Positions 46,048 to 55,103 are shown, counted from the first letter of the stretch. The stretch: DNA of 64,000 nucleotides from DASRDZ01 sp035569495 (GCA_035569495.1 DATMMX010000044.1:1-64000); one strand, 5' to 3'. The notes: generated by a model from the letters alone, not told the origin. Numbers and translations are program-made.

Positions 46048-48282
46048 CTAGCGCCACCAGGGAATCGAGGCCGCCTGGGTGGCGGTGTCGATGTGGGTTG
46101 CCAGGTCGGCGTTGAGCTGGGTGAGGTTCTCGATCCATTCGGCGGCGATGAGCACGGCCATCGCGCTGCGCGCCATGCGATCGTCGTCACCGGCGTTGCG
46201 CATGCAGTGCGCCGCGGCGTGGCGGAGCTCGTCGGGCGCGGGTTGCGCGGGCGTCGTCGCGGCGTGGGCGTCGCCTGCCAGCCGGGCGGCGAGCTCGCGA
46301 ATTCTGGCCAGCAATGACCGCATCTGCTCGTCGGTGGCGCGTGCGCCCTCGGGGCAGGCGCCGGTGCGGTAGCCGAGGTCGAGCGCCACGGTGGTGACCA
46401 GGTCGCCGCCGAGCAGCGCCTGGCTGCCCGCGGAGACCAACCGCGCGGCCGTCTCGGGGTGGAGCGGCTTGGCGCCACGCTCGTTGAGGTACAGGCCGAG
46501 CGCCTCCTCCGCGCGAGCGCGTGCCTCCACGGCGTCGGCGCGACTGCGCGCGATGTCGCCTCCAGCGCCGTCGCCGGCAAGGAGCGCGAAGGCGTGTTCG
46601 AGGTAGGCGGCGACCGCGTTGTAGAGCCCCGCGGTGGCGCGTGCCACGTCGCGCCGCGCTCCACGCGGCCACAGCAGGAGTCCGGCGACGACACTCACGC
46701 CGGTTCCCAGCGCCACGTCCTCGACGCGCACCAGGCCCACCTGCCACCCGGCGGGCGACAGCAGGTTGAAGATGACGATCACCGTCAGCGTGAATGCCGC
46801 CTGTCCCGCGACGAAGCCGATGGCGCTCGCCGAGTACGCCGCGATGAACAGTGCGACCGGCAGCGCCAGCCACATCAGCAGGCTGTTGTTGCCGGCGAGG
46901 ACGGCGAAGAGGCCGCCACCGACGAAGCCGATCAACGTGCCGGCCAATGCTTCGACCGTGGTGCGGCCGGTCCCCAGCGCGTTGGAGCGCAGCACCGACA
47001 GCGTGCCCAGCACCACCCAGAAGGCGTGGCCGACGCCGAGGATGCGCGCCAAGGCAACCGACACCGACAGCCCGATGGCGAGGCGAAGGCTGTTGTGCAG
47101 CACCGGCGAGCTGGGTTCGAGGTGGGTGCGAACCGTTCGCCACATGCGCACCGCGACGCCGTGCGCGCCCTCCAGTCGCGGCACGGCGGCGGGCAGGGCG
47201 ACGTCCTGCTCCGGCGTCCCGCCCGCGGCGATCACGGCGTTGGCGCCCAGCGCGAGCGTCAGGTAGGCGATGACGCGCAGCGTGTGGTCGAGGTCGACGG
47301 CCTGCAGCACCTCTGCGGCGGGGCGTCCGTTGCGCAGCGCGTCGAGCGCCCATTGGGTGAGCGCGACCCGATGCGTCCGCCATGCGCCGTCCACGACGCG
47401 GAGGTCGGGTGGCGGCCCGCCGGTGAGGACGGCGGCGCTGCCGCGCAGTGCGCCGGTCACCGCCCGGGCGAGCCCGTCACCCTCCTCGAGGCATGGACGG
47501 GTTTGCGGACTGGCCATGTGGAACGGCCGCTCGGCGAGACGGACGATCTGCTCCAGCTGGCTGACCAGCTCCACGAAGGCGCGGTCGCGGCGGGTCGGAC
47601 CCGCCGGGCGCATCGACGTCCGCGCGTAGTCGCCGCGGACCGACTGCACCGCTCTGCGCGCAGCGTCGGCGCGCTGTTGCAGCGCCTCAGGCTGCGGGTC
47701 GCGGCGCAACGCCTCGACCAGGTCGGCCACCGCCCGGCACGCCTCGGCCGCGCCGCGGCGCAGCGTCTCCCGCTCGAACCGCGGCCAGAAGAACACGCCG
47801 GCGAGCGTCGACACGCCTCCTGCGAGCAGCCACCCCTCCAGTCGCGCCGGGATCGACGCAACCGGTGCCGGGATGGCCACCGCCAGCACGAAGGCGAGCA
47901 GCAGTGCGGGCTGCGCCGCGGCCAGGTACCCGCCGAACACCCCGCCGAAGGAAAGCACGAAGCCGACCGCCAGCATCAGCACCGCCCCGCTCGCTGCACT
48001 GAACGAAACCGAGGTCCCCAGCGCGATCACCGCCACCCCCACGCCGGCCGTCGCCAGGTACGCCGCCGCCCGCTGCCGCCGCGGCCCCCCGAAGTCCGCC
48101 ATCACCAGCAGTGCGAAACACCCGAAGACCGCGAAGGTCGCCAGCTGCACGTCCCGAATGACCAACAGGCACACCGCGAACGTCGCCGGGTTGACCACCG
48201 CCGCCCGCACCGCCCGATGCAGCGCAACCAGGCGCCGATCCGCACGCCCCCCGGACACCCCGCGCGGCGCCGCTGCGCTCAT
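46048..48282 (-). CDS. FUSC-family membrane protein (aromatic-acid/efflux-type)
   Basis: 744 residues. Two six-helix bundles (about 25-165 and 395-540) separated and followed by helical cytoplasmic domains, the layout of FUSC/AaeB/YccS proteins. TM segments include FAVFGCFALLVMADFGG, AYLATAGVGVAVIALGTSVSF, VALGTSVS-like repeats and FWVVLGTLSVLRSNALGTGRTTVEALAGT in the second half, the usual FUSC signature (G-T-L-x-V-L-R...T...A..R..GT). Likely exports amphiphilic organic acids. A strong hairpin separates it from the S53 peptidase upstream. Substrate unknown. Confidence 0.88.
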   Translation of the reverse strand: MSAAAPRGVSGGRADRRLVALHRAVRAAVVNPATFAVCLLVIRDVQLATFAVFGCFALLVMADFGGPRRQRAAAYLATAGVGVAVIALGTSVSFSAASGAVLMLAVGFVLSFGGVFGGYLAAAQPALLLAFVLAVAIPAPVASIPARLEGWLLAGGVSTLAGVFFWPRFERETLRRGAAEACRAVADLVEALRRDPQPEALQQRADAARRAVQSVRGDYARTSMRPAGPTRRDRAFVELVSQLEQIVRLAERPFHMASPQTRPCLEEGDGLARAVTGALRGSAAVLTGGPPPDLRVVDGAWRTHRVALTQWALDALRNGRPAAEVLQAVDLDHTLRVIAYLTLALGANAVIAAGGTPEQDVALPAAVPRLEGAHGVAVRMWRTVRTHLEPSSPVLHNSLRLAIGLSVSVALARILGVGHAFWVVLGTLSVLRSNALGTGRTTVEALAGTLIGFVGGGLFAVLAGNNSLLMWLALPVALFIAAYSASAIGFVAGQAAFTLTVIVIFNLLSPAGWQVGLVRVEDVALGTGVSVVAGLLLWPRGARRDVARATAGLYNAVAAYLEHAFALLAGDGAGGDIARSRADAVEARARAEEALGLYLNERGAKPLHPETAARLVSAGSQALLGGDLVTTVALDLGYRTGACPEGARATDEQMRSLLARIRELAARLAGDAHAATTPAQPAPDELRHAAAHCMRNAGDDDRMARSAMAVLIAAEWIENLTQLNADLATHIDTATQAASIPWWR

Positions 48283-48320
48283 GCGTACAGGGTGACGCCT
48301 CCGGACCGTGCGCGGGGCAA

Positions 48321-48352
48321 GGGGCACATCCGCACGCCCGCGGATGCGCCCC
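48321..48352 (-). terminator. Terminator after the S53 peptidase gene
   Basis: GGGGC-A-CATCCGC pairs with GCGGATG-C-GCCCC (12 bp, one mismatch) over a 6-nt loop, 9 nt beyond the S53 stop on the minus strand and upstream of the FUSC start. Confidence 0.65.
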
Positions 48353-48361
48353 TGAACGAAC

Positions 48362-51046
48362 CTACGCGGTGCGCCGCAACCGCAGGCGGCGCAAGCCGAG
48401 CCCGCCGCCGATGCTTGCCGCGCCGAACAGCGGCAGCAGCAGCCCCAGCGGAGCTTCGGGAACGACGACCCCCGGCTGGTCGAGGCAGCTCGGCGAGCCG
48501 ACGACGTAGTCAGTCGAGGCGGCGGCGCTGTCCTGGATGAGGCCGAAGCCGGTGGTGGTGGCCTGGCCGGTGGGGTCGATGGTCGACGCCGACTCCGCGG
48601 TCTGCGCCTGGATGGCGGTGAGATGCGTTCCCACCGCGGGGGAGCCGATGTCGGCGAGAGGCACGTCGACCTCCACACGTCCCGCGCTGCCGTCGAGGAT
48701 GGCGCCGGTGGCGGTGTTGGCAGGCGTGTAGGTGGTGGTTCCCTGGACGCTGTCGACGTTCATGGTGCCGTCGCTGTAGGTCGCCGTCGGCGTGCCGCCG
48801 GGGTTGATCTTGATCTCCGCCTGCGTCGCGGTGTAGTTGGTGGTCTTGTCGGTGTCGCTCTGCTTCACCGGGTTCCAGAAGACGTTGTAGGTCATGTCAT
48901 CCATGCCGGTGGGGAAGTTCTCGCTCATGTTCGAGAGCGTGAGCGAGACGCGCAGCGACTTGGCGTCGGCGCTCGGCGAGAGGTCACCCTCGATGATGTC
49001 GAGGTTGGCGCTGCTCGCCTTGCCCGGCGTGTTGGTGAAGGTGGCGCAGCTGGGCCCGCTCAGCGTCGCGTCGATCGGCTTGGGATCCGGACCCGAGGGC
49101 TCGACAGGGTTGACCGCCTTGGTGTTGCCGTTGTTGGCGTACTTGGTGATCAGGGTGACGTCGGGCGAGCCCAGCCCGGTGGGGAAGTCCCAGCCCGGCA
49201 GCGTGGGCAGGGGGTTGCCGCCCTCGATGATGTCGTGGAAGGCGTTCGACGTGGCGCTCGCCGCGACCATCGGGTACATCGTGTAGTTGGCCTGGCCCAG
49301 CGGCTTGGCCGCGGCCGCGTTGACGCGCGCCCACATGCCCAGCCACAGCGGCGACGACAGGCTGGTGCCGCCCTCGGAGAAGTGGTCGCTGTACGAGGCG
49401 CCCTGGTCGCCGGTGTCGACCATGTCGAAGCCGTTGGCGACGAACATGCCGGCCAGCGGGTACGGGTACGGCCCGGGAAGCTGCGTGTACTGCGGACCGT
49501 TGTGGTTGGCCTCGTGCTGCACCACGATGGTGGCGTCGCCCGACAATGCCGACACGTCCACCGACGCACGGCACAGCGTCGGCGTCGTATACGGGGTGCC
49601 GTTCTCCTGCGTGGGGCAGAACTGCGTCTGCAGCAGGGGGACCGACGACTGGTACGACGGCTGCGGGACGAACTCGCTGCGCGTGCCGCCGCCGTGCTCC
49701 CAGGCGTGTTCGTCGAGACGGCCGCCACTGCCGTCCGTGTACACCACGGTGCCGCCCACGCCGGTGACGTTGGGGTCGATGGACGGGAACTCGGGCGACG
49801 GCAGCGGCCCGTAGGTCACGCCGTTGACGCCCGCCGGCCCGACCGCGCAGCCCGCGCCCGTGTCACCCGCGGAGGCGAAGAAGGTGCGACCCTCCAGCGC
49901 CGCCTGGGCGAACGCGCGCGAGGACGCCTGGTCGGCGAGGCCGCCGAGCTGGTCGAGGGCGAACTCCTCCTCGCACGCGCCCAGCGAGGCGCTCGCCTGG
50001 TTGGAGCCGTGCGGGTCGGAGGCCCAGGTCTGCACCGTCGTGGCCAGCGTGGACAGCGACAGGTCGTTGCCGAAGTAGAGACGCACCTGCTCGACGTGCG
50101 GCGCCATGGTGGTCGAGGACTGGGTGTCCATCTCCCACTCGACGCGGCCCGCGTCGTCCGCCTTGCCGGGCGTGTCGTTGTAGGGAACCGAGTGGTAGAC
50201 CTGCACCGGCACCTTGGGCAGCCCGCGGCTGGTCTCGTACTCGCGCAGCGCCTGGATGACGTCGGCGCTCTCGCCCTCGCCGATCACCGCGATCGTCTGT
50301 CCCTGTCCCTGGTTGCCGGTCGCGCCCTCGGGGGTGTGGTACACCGACCACAGGTCCTGTGGACCGAGCAGTCCATAGCAGACGTTCTGCGAGCCCGCGC
50401 CCGCGCAGGACGGTTCCGACACCGGCACCGGGCCGCCGCCGCCCCCGCCCATCGAGGCGAGGTGCACCTGGTGATAGTTCTCCAGTCCGAGCACGGCCTG
50501 GATGCCCAGTCCCGCCGGCACCGTGGCGCCGCCGGCATTGGCGTAGAAGGTGCGCCCGGTGGCGGCATCCTGATAGCGGTGCAGCGACACGGCGAAGGTC
50601 TGCTCGACCTGCGCGGCGCTGCCGTGGAGGACGACCAGGTTGTTGCCCGTCGCGCCCGCGTTGACCACCGACAGGCCCTGCGCGGTGGCGAAGCTGCGCA
50701 TCTGCGCGACGACGCTGCCCGGCGCGCCGAAGCGCAGGTCGAACTGCGTGGGGGTCAGCCATTTGTGGAAGCCGGCGCTGTGCGGGTCGTAGAGCGACGC
50801 CTCGTAGCGCGCCACAGCCGCGTCGTCGCGCTGCAGCATGATCTCGACGTTGAGCTCGGTGTCGGGCGCAAGCGCGCCCGCGTCGCGCATGGTGGTGAGG
50901 TGGGGCACCACCTGGCCGCTCAGCACCACGAAGTTCGCCGGAGCGGCGGCGCGCGCTCCGATTCCGCCGGCCATCAGGCCTCCGGCGAGCGACAGGCCTG
51001 CGGCAGTGGCCGCGACTCGACGGAATGACGGCAACGTGCGTTCCAC
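48362..51046 (-). CDS. Secreted S53 (sedolisin/kumamolisin-like) peptidase with C-terminal anchor
   Basis: 894 residues. Signal peptide (about 1-33), pro-kumamolisin activation domain (about 45-190: PHSAGFHKWLTPTQF is diagnostic), then catalytic S53 domain with Glu and Asp in VEWEMD (about 300), Asp of the oxyanion hole in FASAGDTGAGC, nucleophile Ser in EGGTSLSSPLW (about 560), and Ca site AFHDIIEGGN. A beta domain of about 200 residues follows. The C-terminus is VPEAPLG, a membrane helix and a basic RRLRLRR tail, like a PEP-CTERM-type sorting signal. GTG 51046 is chosen because CCTCCT (reverse of AGGAGG, 51056-51061) sits 9 nt upstream. An acid-active secreted protease is expected. Confidence 0.92.
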   Translation of the reverse strand: MERTLPSFRRVAATAAGLSLAGGLMAGGIGARAAAPANFVVLSGQVVPHLTTMRDAGALAPDTELNVEIMLQRDDAAVARYEASLYDPHSAGFHKWLTPTQFDLRFGAPGSVVAQMRSFATAQGLSVVNAGATGNNLVVLHGSAAQVEQTFAVSLHRYQDAATGRTFYANAGGATVPAGLGIQAVLGLENYHQVHLASMGGGGGGPVPVSEPSCAGAGSQNVCYGLLGPQDLWSVYHTPEGATGNQGQGQTIAVIGEGESADVIQALREYETSRGLPKVPVQVYHSVPYNDTPGKADDAGRVEWEMDTQSSTTMAPHVEQVRLYFGNDLSLSTLATTVQTWASDPHGSNQASASLGACEEEFALDQLGGLADQASSRAFAQAALEGRTFFASAGDTGAGCAVGPAGVNGVTYGPLPSPEFPSIDPNVTGVGGTVVYTDGSGGRLDEHAWEHGGGTRSEFVPQPSYQSSVPLLQTQFCPTQENGTPYTTPTLCRASVDVSALSGDATIVVQHEANHNGPQYTQLPGPYPYPLAGMFVANGFDMVDTGDQGASYSDHFSEGGTSLSSPLWLGMWARVNAAAAKPLGQANYTMYPMVAASATSNAFHDIIEGGNPLPTLPGWDFPTGLGSPDVTLITKYANNGNTKAVNPVEPSGPDPKPIDATLSGPSCATFTNTPGKASSANLDIIEGDLSPSADAKSLRVSLTLSNMSENFPTGMDDMTYNVFWNPVKQSDTDKTTNYTATQAEIKINPGGTPTATYSDGTMNVDSVQGTTTYTPANTATGAILDGSAGRVEVDVPLADIGSPAVGTHLTAIQAQTAESASTIDPTGQATTTGFGLIQDSAAASTDYVVGSPSCLDQPGVVVPEAPLGLLLPLFGAASIGGGLGLRRLRLRRTA

Positions 51047-51177
51047 GCGCTGGTACCTCCTCTGCTGCGGCCGCTTCCCCACGGCGGCTCATCCCAGGAG
51101 GACAAACGGTGGGCCCAAACGTTTCTTGCGGTCGCACAAAGGCGGCCGCGCCCCGAGACCTCGGGTCGCAAAGAGGC

Positions 51178-51717
51178 TTAGCCCATGCCCTTGAGGAGGT
51201 TGAGCATGTCGTCGGCGTGCTCCTCCTCGACGGCGAGGATGTTCTTGATCATCTGCGTGGTGGTGGGGTCGCCATCGCCCAGCCAGCGGATGATCTCCGA
51301 GTAGGAGGCGACCGCCACCCGCTCGGCGATCAGGTCCTCCTTGACCATGTCGCTGAGGCCGGTGCCCTCCTTGTACTCGGCGTGGCTGCGCGTGGCCAGC
51401 CCCTCGGGGTTGAAGTTGGGCGCGCCCTGGAGCTGGACGATGCGCGCCGCCACCATGTCCGCGTGGCCCTGCTCGTCGGTGGCGTGCTGCAGGAACTCGG
51501 CCGCGACCGCGCCGCTGTCCATTCCGGTGGCGGTGTAGAAGTGGCGCTTGTAGCGCAGCACGCAGACCAGCTCGGTGGCCAGCACCTCGTTGAGCACGGC
51601 GATGACGCGCTGGCGGTCGGCGCCGTAGGAGTCGGTGACGGGACCGAGGTCGATGTGCTCGCGCGCCCGGCGCCGCAGGGTCTCGACGTCCGTGAGGAAT
51701 GCACCCGTCGTTGCCAT
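51178..51717 (-). CDS. Ferritin-like (bacterioferritin-type) protein
   Basis: 179 residues in a four-helix-bundle pattern: VLATELVCVLRYKRHFYTATG (first E), LQHATDEQGHADMVAARIVQLQG (E..H), KEDLIAERVAVASYSEIIRWLG (E), and NILAVEEEHADDMLNLL (EE..H). The Glu/His ligand pairs for a di-iron centre are in place, so iron storage or oxidative protection of DNA is likely. Similar proteins are annotated as bacterioferritin in many soil bacteria; no heme-binding Met is obvious. ATG is backed by GAGGTGA 6 nt upstream. It stands divergent from the helical protein. Confidence 0.88.
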   Translation of the reverse strand: MATTGAFLTDVETLRRRAREHIDLGPVTDSYGADRQRVIAVLNEVLATELVCVLRYKRHFYTATGMDSGAVAAEFLQHATDEQGHADMVAARIVQLQGAPNFNPEGLATRSHAEYKEGTGLSDMVKEDLIAERVAVASYSEIIRWLGDGDPTTTQMIKNILAVEEEHADDMLNLLKGMG

Positions 51718-51800
51718 CGCTGGTCACCTCGTGCGTAGCGCGCTGGGAAACGCCCCTTGGATCGATTCTGGCACACGGGTCCGCGGATAATTCGCAGGCC

Positions 51801-52619
51801 ATGGCTGCGCGCGACGACCTGCTCGACACGTTGCTCGCCGCGCCCCTCGACGGCTTCGTCGAGGAGCGCAACCGCCTCGCGCGCGAGCTGCGCGCCGGCG
51901 GCGATCGCGACACCGCGTCGTGGCTCGCCTCGCTGCGCCGGCCCGCGCCGCACGTCTGGGCGATCGACCAGGTGGCGCGCCGCGATGGGCGGCGCATGCT
52001 CGGGCTGGCCAACCTGGCCCGGCGGCTGGCCGAGGCGCAGTCGCGCGCGGTGCAGGACCGCGGGGCGGCGCGGGAGATGCAGGAGCTGAGCCGCGAGCTG
52101 CAGCGCGCCGTCGACGACACCGTGCGGCGCGGCGTGGAGGTGCTGCGCGACGCCGGGCATGGCGTGGGCGGGGACGTGGCGCTGACCATGGCCGGCACGC
52201 TGCGCGCCGCGCTGGCGGCCGGCGACGACGCGCGGGAGCAGCTCGAACGCGGACGGCTGCTCGCCCCGGTGGTTGCGGACTTCGGCTTCGGCGCCGCGCC
52301 CGGGGGCGACGTCGTGCCGCTCACCATGCCCGCAGCGAAAGCCGCACCACCCGCCGCCGCACCGCGCGCCGAGGCCGAGGCCGCCGCCGACGCCGCCGAG
52401 GCCGCCGAGCGCGAGGTCTTCCGCCGCCGCACCGACCAGCGCCAAGCCGACGAGCAGGTCGCCGCGGTGCGCACCCGCCTGCAGTCACTGCAGGCCGAGC
52501 TCAGCGCGGCGGAGGAGGAGGCGAAGGCCGCCGCCGGCCGGGTCCGCGACGCCGTCGAGGCCGCCCGCGCCGCCCGCCGCGAGGCGGACCGCCTGCAGAG
52601 CGCCCTCCCTCCCGACTGA
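51801..52619 (+). CDS. Hypothetical coiled-coil protein
   Basis: 272 residues, charged and Ala/Arg/Glu-rich, no signal peptide or membrane segment. Residues 1-130 are helical with a motif WLASLRRPAPHVWAIDQVARR, seen in actinobacterial-type proteins of unknown function. Residues 185-265 form a long predicted coiled coil (EREVFRRRTDQRQADEQVAAVRTR...). It starts with GATAAT 9 nt before ATG (51786-51791). Neighbours give no functional hint. Confidence 0.7.
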   Translation: MAARDDLLDTLLAAPLDGFVEERNRLARELRAGGDRDTASWLASLRRPAPHVWAIDQVARRDGRRMLGLANLARRLAEAQSRAVQDRGAAREMQELSRELQRAVDDTVRRGVEVLRDAGHGVGGDVALTMAGTLRAALAAGDDAREQLERGRLLAPVVADFGFGAAPGGDVVPLTMPAAKAAPPAAAPRAEAEAAADAAEAAEREVFRRRTDQRQADEQVAAVRTRLQSLQAELSAAEEEAKAAAGRVRDAVEAARAARREADRLQSALPPD

Positions 52620-52633
52620 GCGCGCCCGCCGGA

Positions 52634-54052
52634 TCAGCCGATCAGCGACACCACCGGGCTGGTCAGCCGCATGCCGCCGGTCGAGCCGTGGAACGGCGCG
52701 TCGCCGAAGGCGAAGACGCCACCGTCGCGGGCCACCAGCCAGTAGCCCTGGCCCGACGGCGTCGCCGACATCCCGGCGATCGGCTGGGCCAGCGCATGGC
52801 CGCCCGTCGAGCCGTGGTAGGAGGCGTCGCCGAAGCAGAAGATGCCGCCGTCCGCGGCGACCAGCCAGTAGCCGCGCCCGCTCGGCGTCGAGGCCATGCC
52901 GACCACCGGCTGCACCAGGCGCACCCCGCCGGTCGAGCCGTGGAAGCCCGCGTCGCCGAAGGCGAAGATGCCGCCGTCCGAGGCCACCAGCCAGTAGCCG
53001 CGCCCGTCCGGCGTCGGCGCCATGCCGACGATCGGCTGGTTGAGCCGCTGCCCGCCGGTGGAGCCGTAGAAGCCCGCGTCACCGAAGGCGAAGATGCCGC
53101 CGTCGGAGGCGACCAGCCAGTAGCCGCGCCCGCTCGACGTCGAGGCCATGCCGACGATCGGCTGGTTGAGCCGCTCCCCGCCGGTGGAGCCGTAGAAGCC
53201 GGCGTCGCCGAAGGTGAAGATGCCGCCGTCGCCGGCCACCATCCAGTAGCCGTGGCCGGACGGCGTGTGCGTCGCGGAGACCACCGGCTGCACCAGGGGA
53301 TGGCCGCCCATCGAGCCGAAGAACCCGGGGGCGGCGAAGTCGAAGATGCCGCCGTCGGCGCCGACCAGCCAGTAGCCGGGGCCGGGTCCCGCGATCGGGG
53401 TGCCCGGCGGTGGACCGGCCGGGGGCGGCGTCGAGCTGACCGGTGCGCCCGCGGGAAGCTGGGCGAAGTCCTCGGTGACGACCCAGACGTTGCCCAGCGG
53501 GGAGCCGCTGCCGTTCCAGGTCTGGCCCGGCGCGGTCGACCAGGAGCCGACGCCGACGTCGGTGTAGCCCGCGTTGAGGATGTTGGCGCGATGTCCTGGG
53601 CTGTTCATCAGCGCGGTGTTGAGCTGCGCGGCGGCGGCGGCGACGTCGGTGTAGCCGCTCTCCCAGCCGATGTTCTCGCCCGCCGACTGGTAGGGCACGC
53701 CGTCGGCCTGCATCACGTTGAAGACGTTCTGGGTGCCGCAGATGGTGTGCGAGAAGTAGTTGCGCAGTCCCATGTCGACCGACCGCCCGCTCACCGGGAA
53801 GCCGCAGCCGCCGTAGCCGGCGTCCTCGGCGATCGAGGTGAGCTGGTCGTTCCAGCGCAGCGGGCCGAGGCCGTTGTCGGCGCGGTCCTGGTTGACCAGG
53901 GCGAACATCGCCTGGTCGAAGCTCGGCGCCGCCTGGGCGACGCGCGGCGACACGGCGAGGCCGGCGAAGGTGGCCACCGCGGCGACGGCGGCGCCGCTCA
54001 GTGCAGTGACGAATGCGCGCACGAGACGGCGGGGGAGGCGACCGTGGGACAT
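52634..54052 (-). CDS. Secreted CAP-domain protein with six GYW-type repeats, under c-di-GMP-I riboswitch
   Basis: 472 residues. Signal peptide (about 1-41, RRLVRA...AQA). CAP/SCP domain (about 45-195): LVNQDRADNGLGPLRWNDQL, NYFSHTICGTQ (H of the site), GENIGWESG and MNSPGHRANILNAGYTDVGVG with the second His. A Pro-rich linker (about 205-225) leads to six 42-residue repeats of type GYWLVA.DGGIFAFGDAGFYGS.GG.. ending in SPVVSLIG. Extracellular; probably a cell-wall or matrix protein. Translation is expected to be controlled by the riboswitch, whose P1 stem ends 2 nt from the GGAG ribosome-binding site (54060-54063). Confidence 0.9.
   Translation of the reverse strand: MSHGRLPRRLVRAFVTALSGAAVAAVATFAGLAVSPRVAQAAPSFDQAMFALVNQDRADNGLGPLRWNDQLTSIAEDAGYGGCGFPVSGRSVDMGLRNYFSHTICGTQNVFNVMQADGVPYQSAGENIGWESGYTDVAAAAAQLNTALMNSPGHRANILNAGYTDVGVGSWSTAPGQTWNGSGSPLGNVWVVTEDFAQLPAGAPVSSTPPPAGPPPGTPIAGPGPGYWLVGADGGIFDFAAPGFFGSMGGHPLVQPVVSATHTPSGHGYWMVAGDGGIFTFGDAGFYGSTGGERLNQPIVGMASTSSGRGYWLVASDGGIFAFGDAGFYGSTGGQRLNQPIVGMAPTPDGRGYWLVASDGGIFAFGDAGFHGSTGGVRLVQPVVGMASTPSGRGYWLVAADGGIFCFGDASYHGSTGGHALAQPIAGMSATPSGQGYWLVARDGGVFAFGDAPFHGSTGGMRLTSPVVSLIG
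52637..53377 (-). repeat. Six 126-bp tandem repeats encoding GYW(L/M)V..DGG(I/V)F.F(G/A).. units
   Basis: The unit is 42 codons; the phrase CCAGCCAGTAGCC recurs every 126 bp on the plus strand (e.g. 52735, 52861, 52987). Units 3-5 are the most alike, suggesting recent homogenisation, and the last is cut to 37 codons by the stop. Confidence 0.85.
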
Positions 54053-54064
54053 GGGGGATCTCCG

Positions 54065-54166
54065 GTCGGCTCCGGGTGGACTCCTTCGGTGGCCCGGCTG
54101 TCTCCGCGGAGACCCGTGGCTTTGCGTCCCCTCCTCGCGGAGGGTTTGCCTTTGTCGGGAGCCGAC
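54065..54166 (-). ncRNA. c-di-GMP-I riboswitch (GEMM-I)
   Basis: On the minus strand the leader of the CAP gene contains GGCAAACC, a stem CCCTCC/GGAGGG closed by a GCGA tetraloop, GGGACGCAAAGCC, ACGGGTCTC...GAGACAGCC and GGGCCACC, in the order of the class I element. P1 is a 9-bp stem, GGAGCCGAC/GTCGGCTCC (54158-54166 and 54065-54073 on the plus strand). The GNRA tetraloop and the G at the position corresponding to Vc2 G20 (in AAGGC) are both kept, which suggests c-di-GMP rather than cGAMP specificity. P1 ends next to the ribosome-binding site, so translation control is likely. Confidence 0.9.
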
Positions 54167-54259
54167 GCCGCGACTCTACGGCCGCGTCGCGCCGTTCACG
54201 ACCGCCGTCGCCCCCTGGTGCTCCCCTCGCAACCGGCACGTCACAGCAGGCTGCGGGGC

Positions 54260-54265
54260 TAGGAT
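54260..54265 (+). promoter_or_regulatory. -10 box (TAGGAT) of the dienelactone hydrolase gene
   Basis: TAGGAT, 8 nt before ATG 54274; a leaderless transcript is predicted. It lies in the same intergenic region as the riboswitch gene's promoter. Confidence 0.45.
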
Positions 54266-54273
54266 GGCTCGCC

Positions 54274-55044
54274 ATGAGCGTTCCCGGTGCCGTCCAGGAT
54301 CTCGACCGGCTGGAGACCGCCGAGATCACCGTCGACAGCGACGGAACCCCGGTGCCCGCGTACCTGGCGCGTCCTCGCGACGGCGCCGTGCGCCCGGGCA
54401 TCATCGTCGTCCACGACGCGTTCGGCCTCGGCGAGCACACGCGCGACGTGACGCGGCGTTTCGCCAACGCCGGCTTCGACGCGCTGGCGCCCGACCTCTA
54501 TTCGCGAACCGGCGCGCCCGATCCGGAAGGCGGCCCCACCTCCCTGTTCGGCGCCATGTCCCGCCTCGAGGACGCCACCGTGGTGAGCGACCTCGACGCC
54601 TCCGCGGCGCACCTGCGCTCGCTCGACGGCGGCAACGGCAAGGTGGGCGTCGTCGGCTTCTGCATGGGCGGCCGCTGCACGCTGCTCTTCGCCTTCAGCA
54701 GTGACCGCGTCGATGCGGCGATCCCCTGCTGGGGTGGCTTCATCGACCGCGCCCTGCCCGACGCCGAGCGCACCCCGCAGCGGCCCACGCCGGTGGTCGA
54801 GCTGGCCGGGAACCTGCACTGCCCGCTGCTGCTGGTCGGCGGCGCCGAGGACCAGAATCCCTCGCCACAGTTGCTGACCGAGCTCGACGGGCGCCTGCGC
54901 GGCATGGGCAAGGACGTGCGGCTGGAGATCTTCGCCAACGCCGGGCACGCCTTCTTCCACGACGGGCGCCCCAACTACCGCGACGAGGCGGCCCAGAAGC
55001 TCTGGCCGATCATGCTGGAATTCTTCGCCGCGCATCTCCGCTGA
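54274..55044 (+). CDS. Dienelactone hydrolase family protein
   Basis: 256-residue alpha/beta hydrolase with a catalytic Cys instead of Ser. Triad: Cys130 in GFCMGGR, Asp193 in GGAEDQNPS, His225 in NAGHAFFH. Opening residues PAYLARPRDGAVRPGIIVVHDAFGL also match DLH, and a YSRTG segment follows. Classical members open dienelactones in chlorocatechol degradation, but many are general carboxymethylenebutenolidase-like enzymes; substrate not fixed. The downstream SRPBCC gene is close (59 bp). Confidence 0.92.
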   Translation: MSVPGAVQDLDRLETAEITVDSDGTPVPAYLARPRDGAVRPGIIVVHDAFGLGEHTRDVTRRFANAGFDALAPDLYSRTGAPDPEGGPTSLFGAMSRLEDATVVSDLDASAAHLRSLDGGNGKVGVVGFCMGGRCTLLFAFSSDRVDAAIPCWGGFIDRALPDAERTPQRPTPVVELAGNLHCPLLLVGGAEDQNPSPQLLTELDGRLRGMGKDVRLEIFANAGHAFFHDGRPNYRDEAAQKLWPIMLEFFAAHLR

Positions 55045-55103
55045 GTACCATCGTGGCCTCGCGGCGCCGATGCGGCGCCGACTCCTGGGAGGGAGCCATC
55101 GCC

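Noticed and set aside
52637..53377. CRISPR-like periodicity
   Set aside because: Repeats are directly adjacent, in frame, without spacers, and encode protein repeats.
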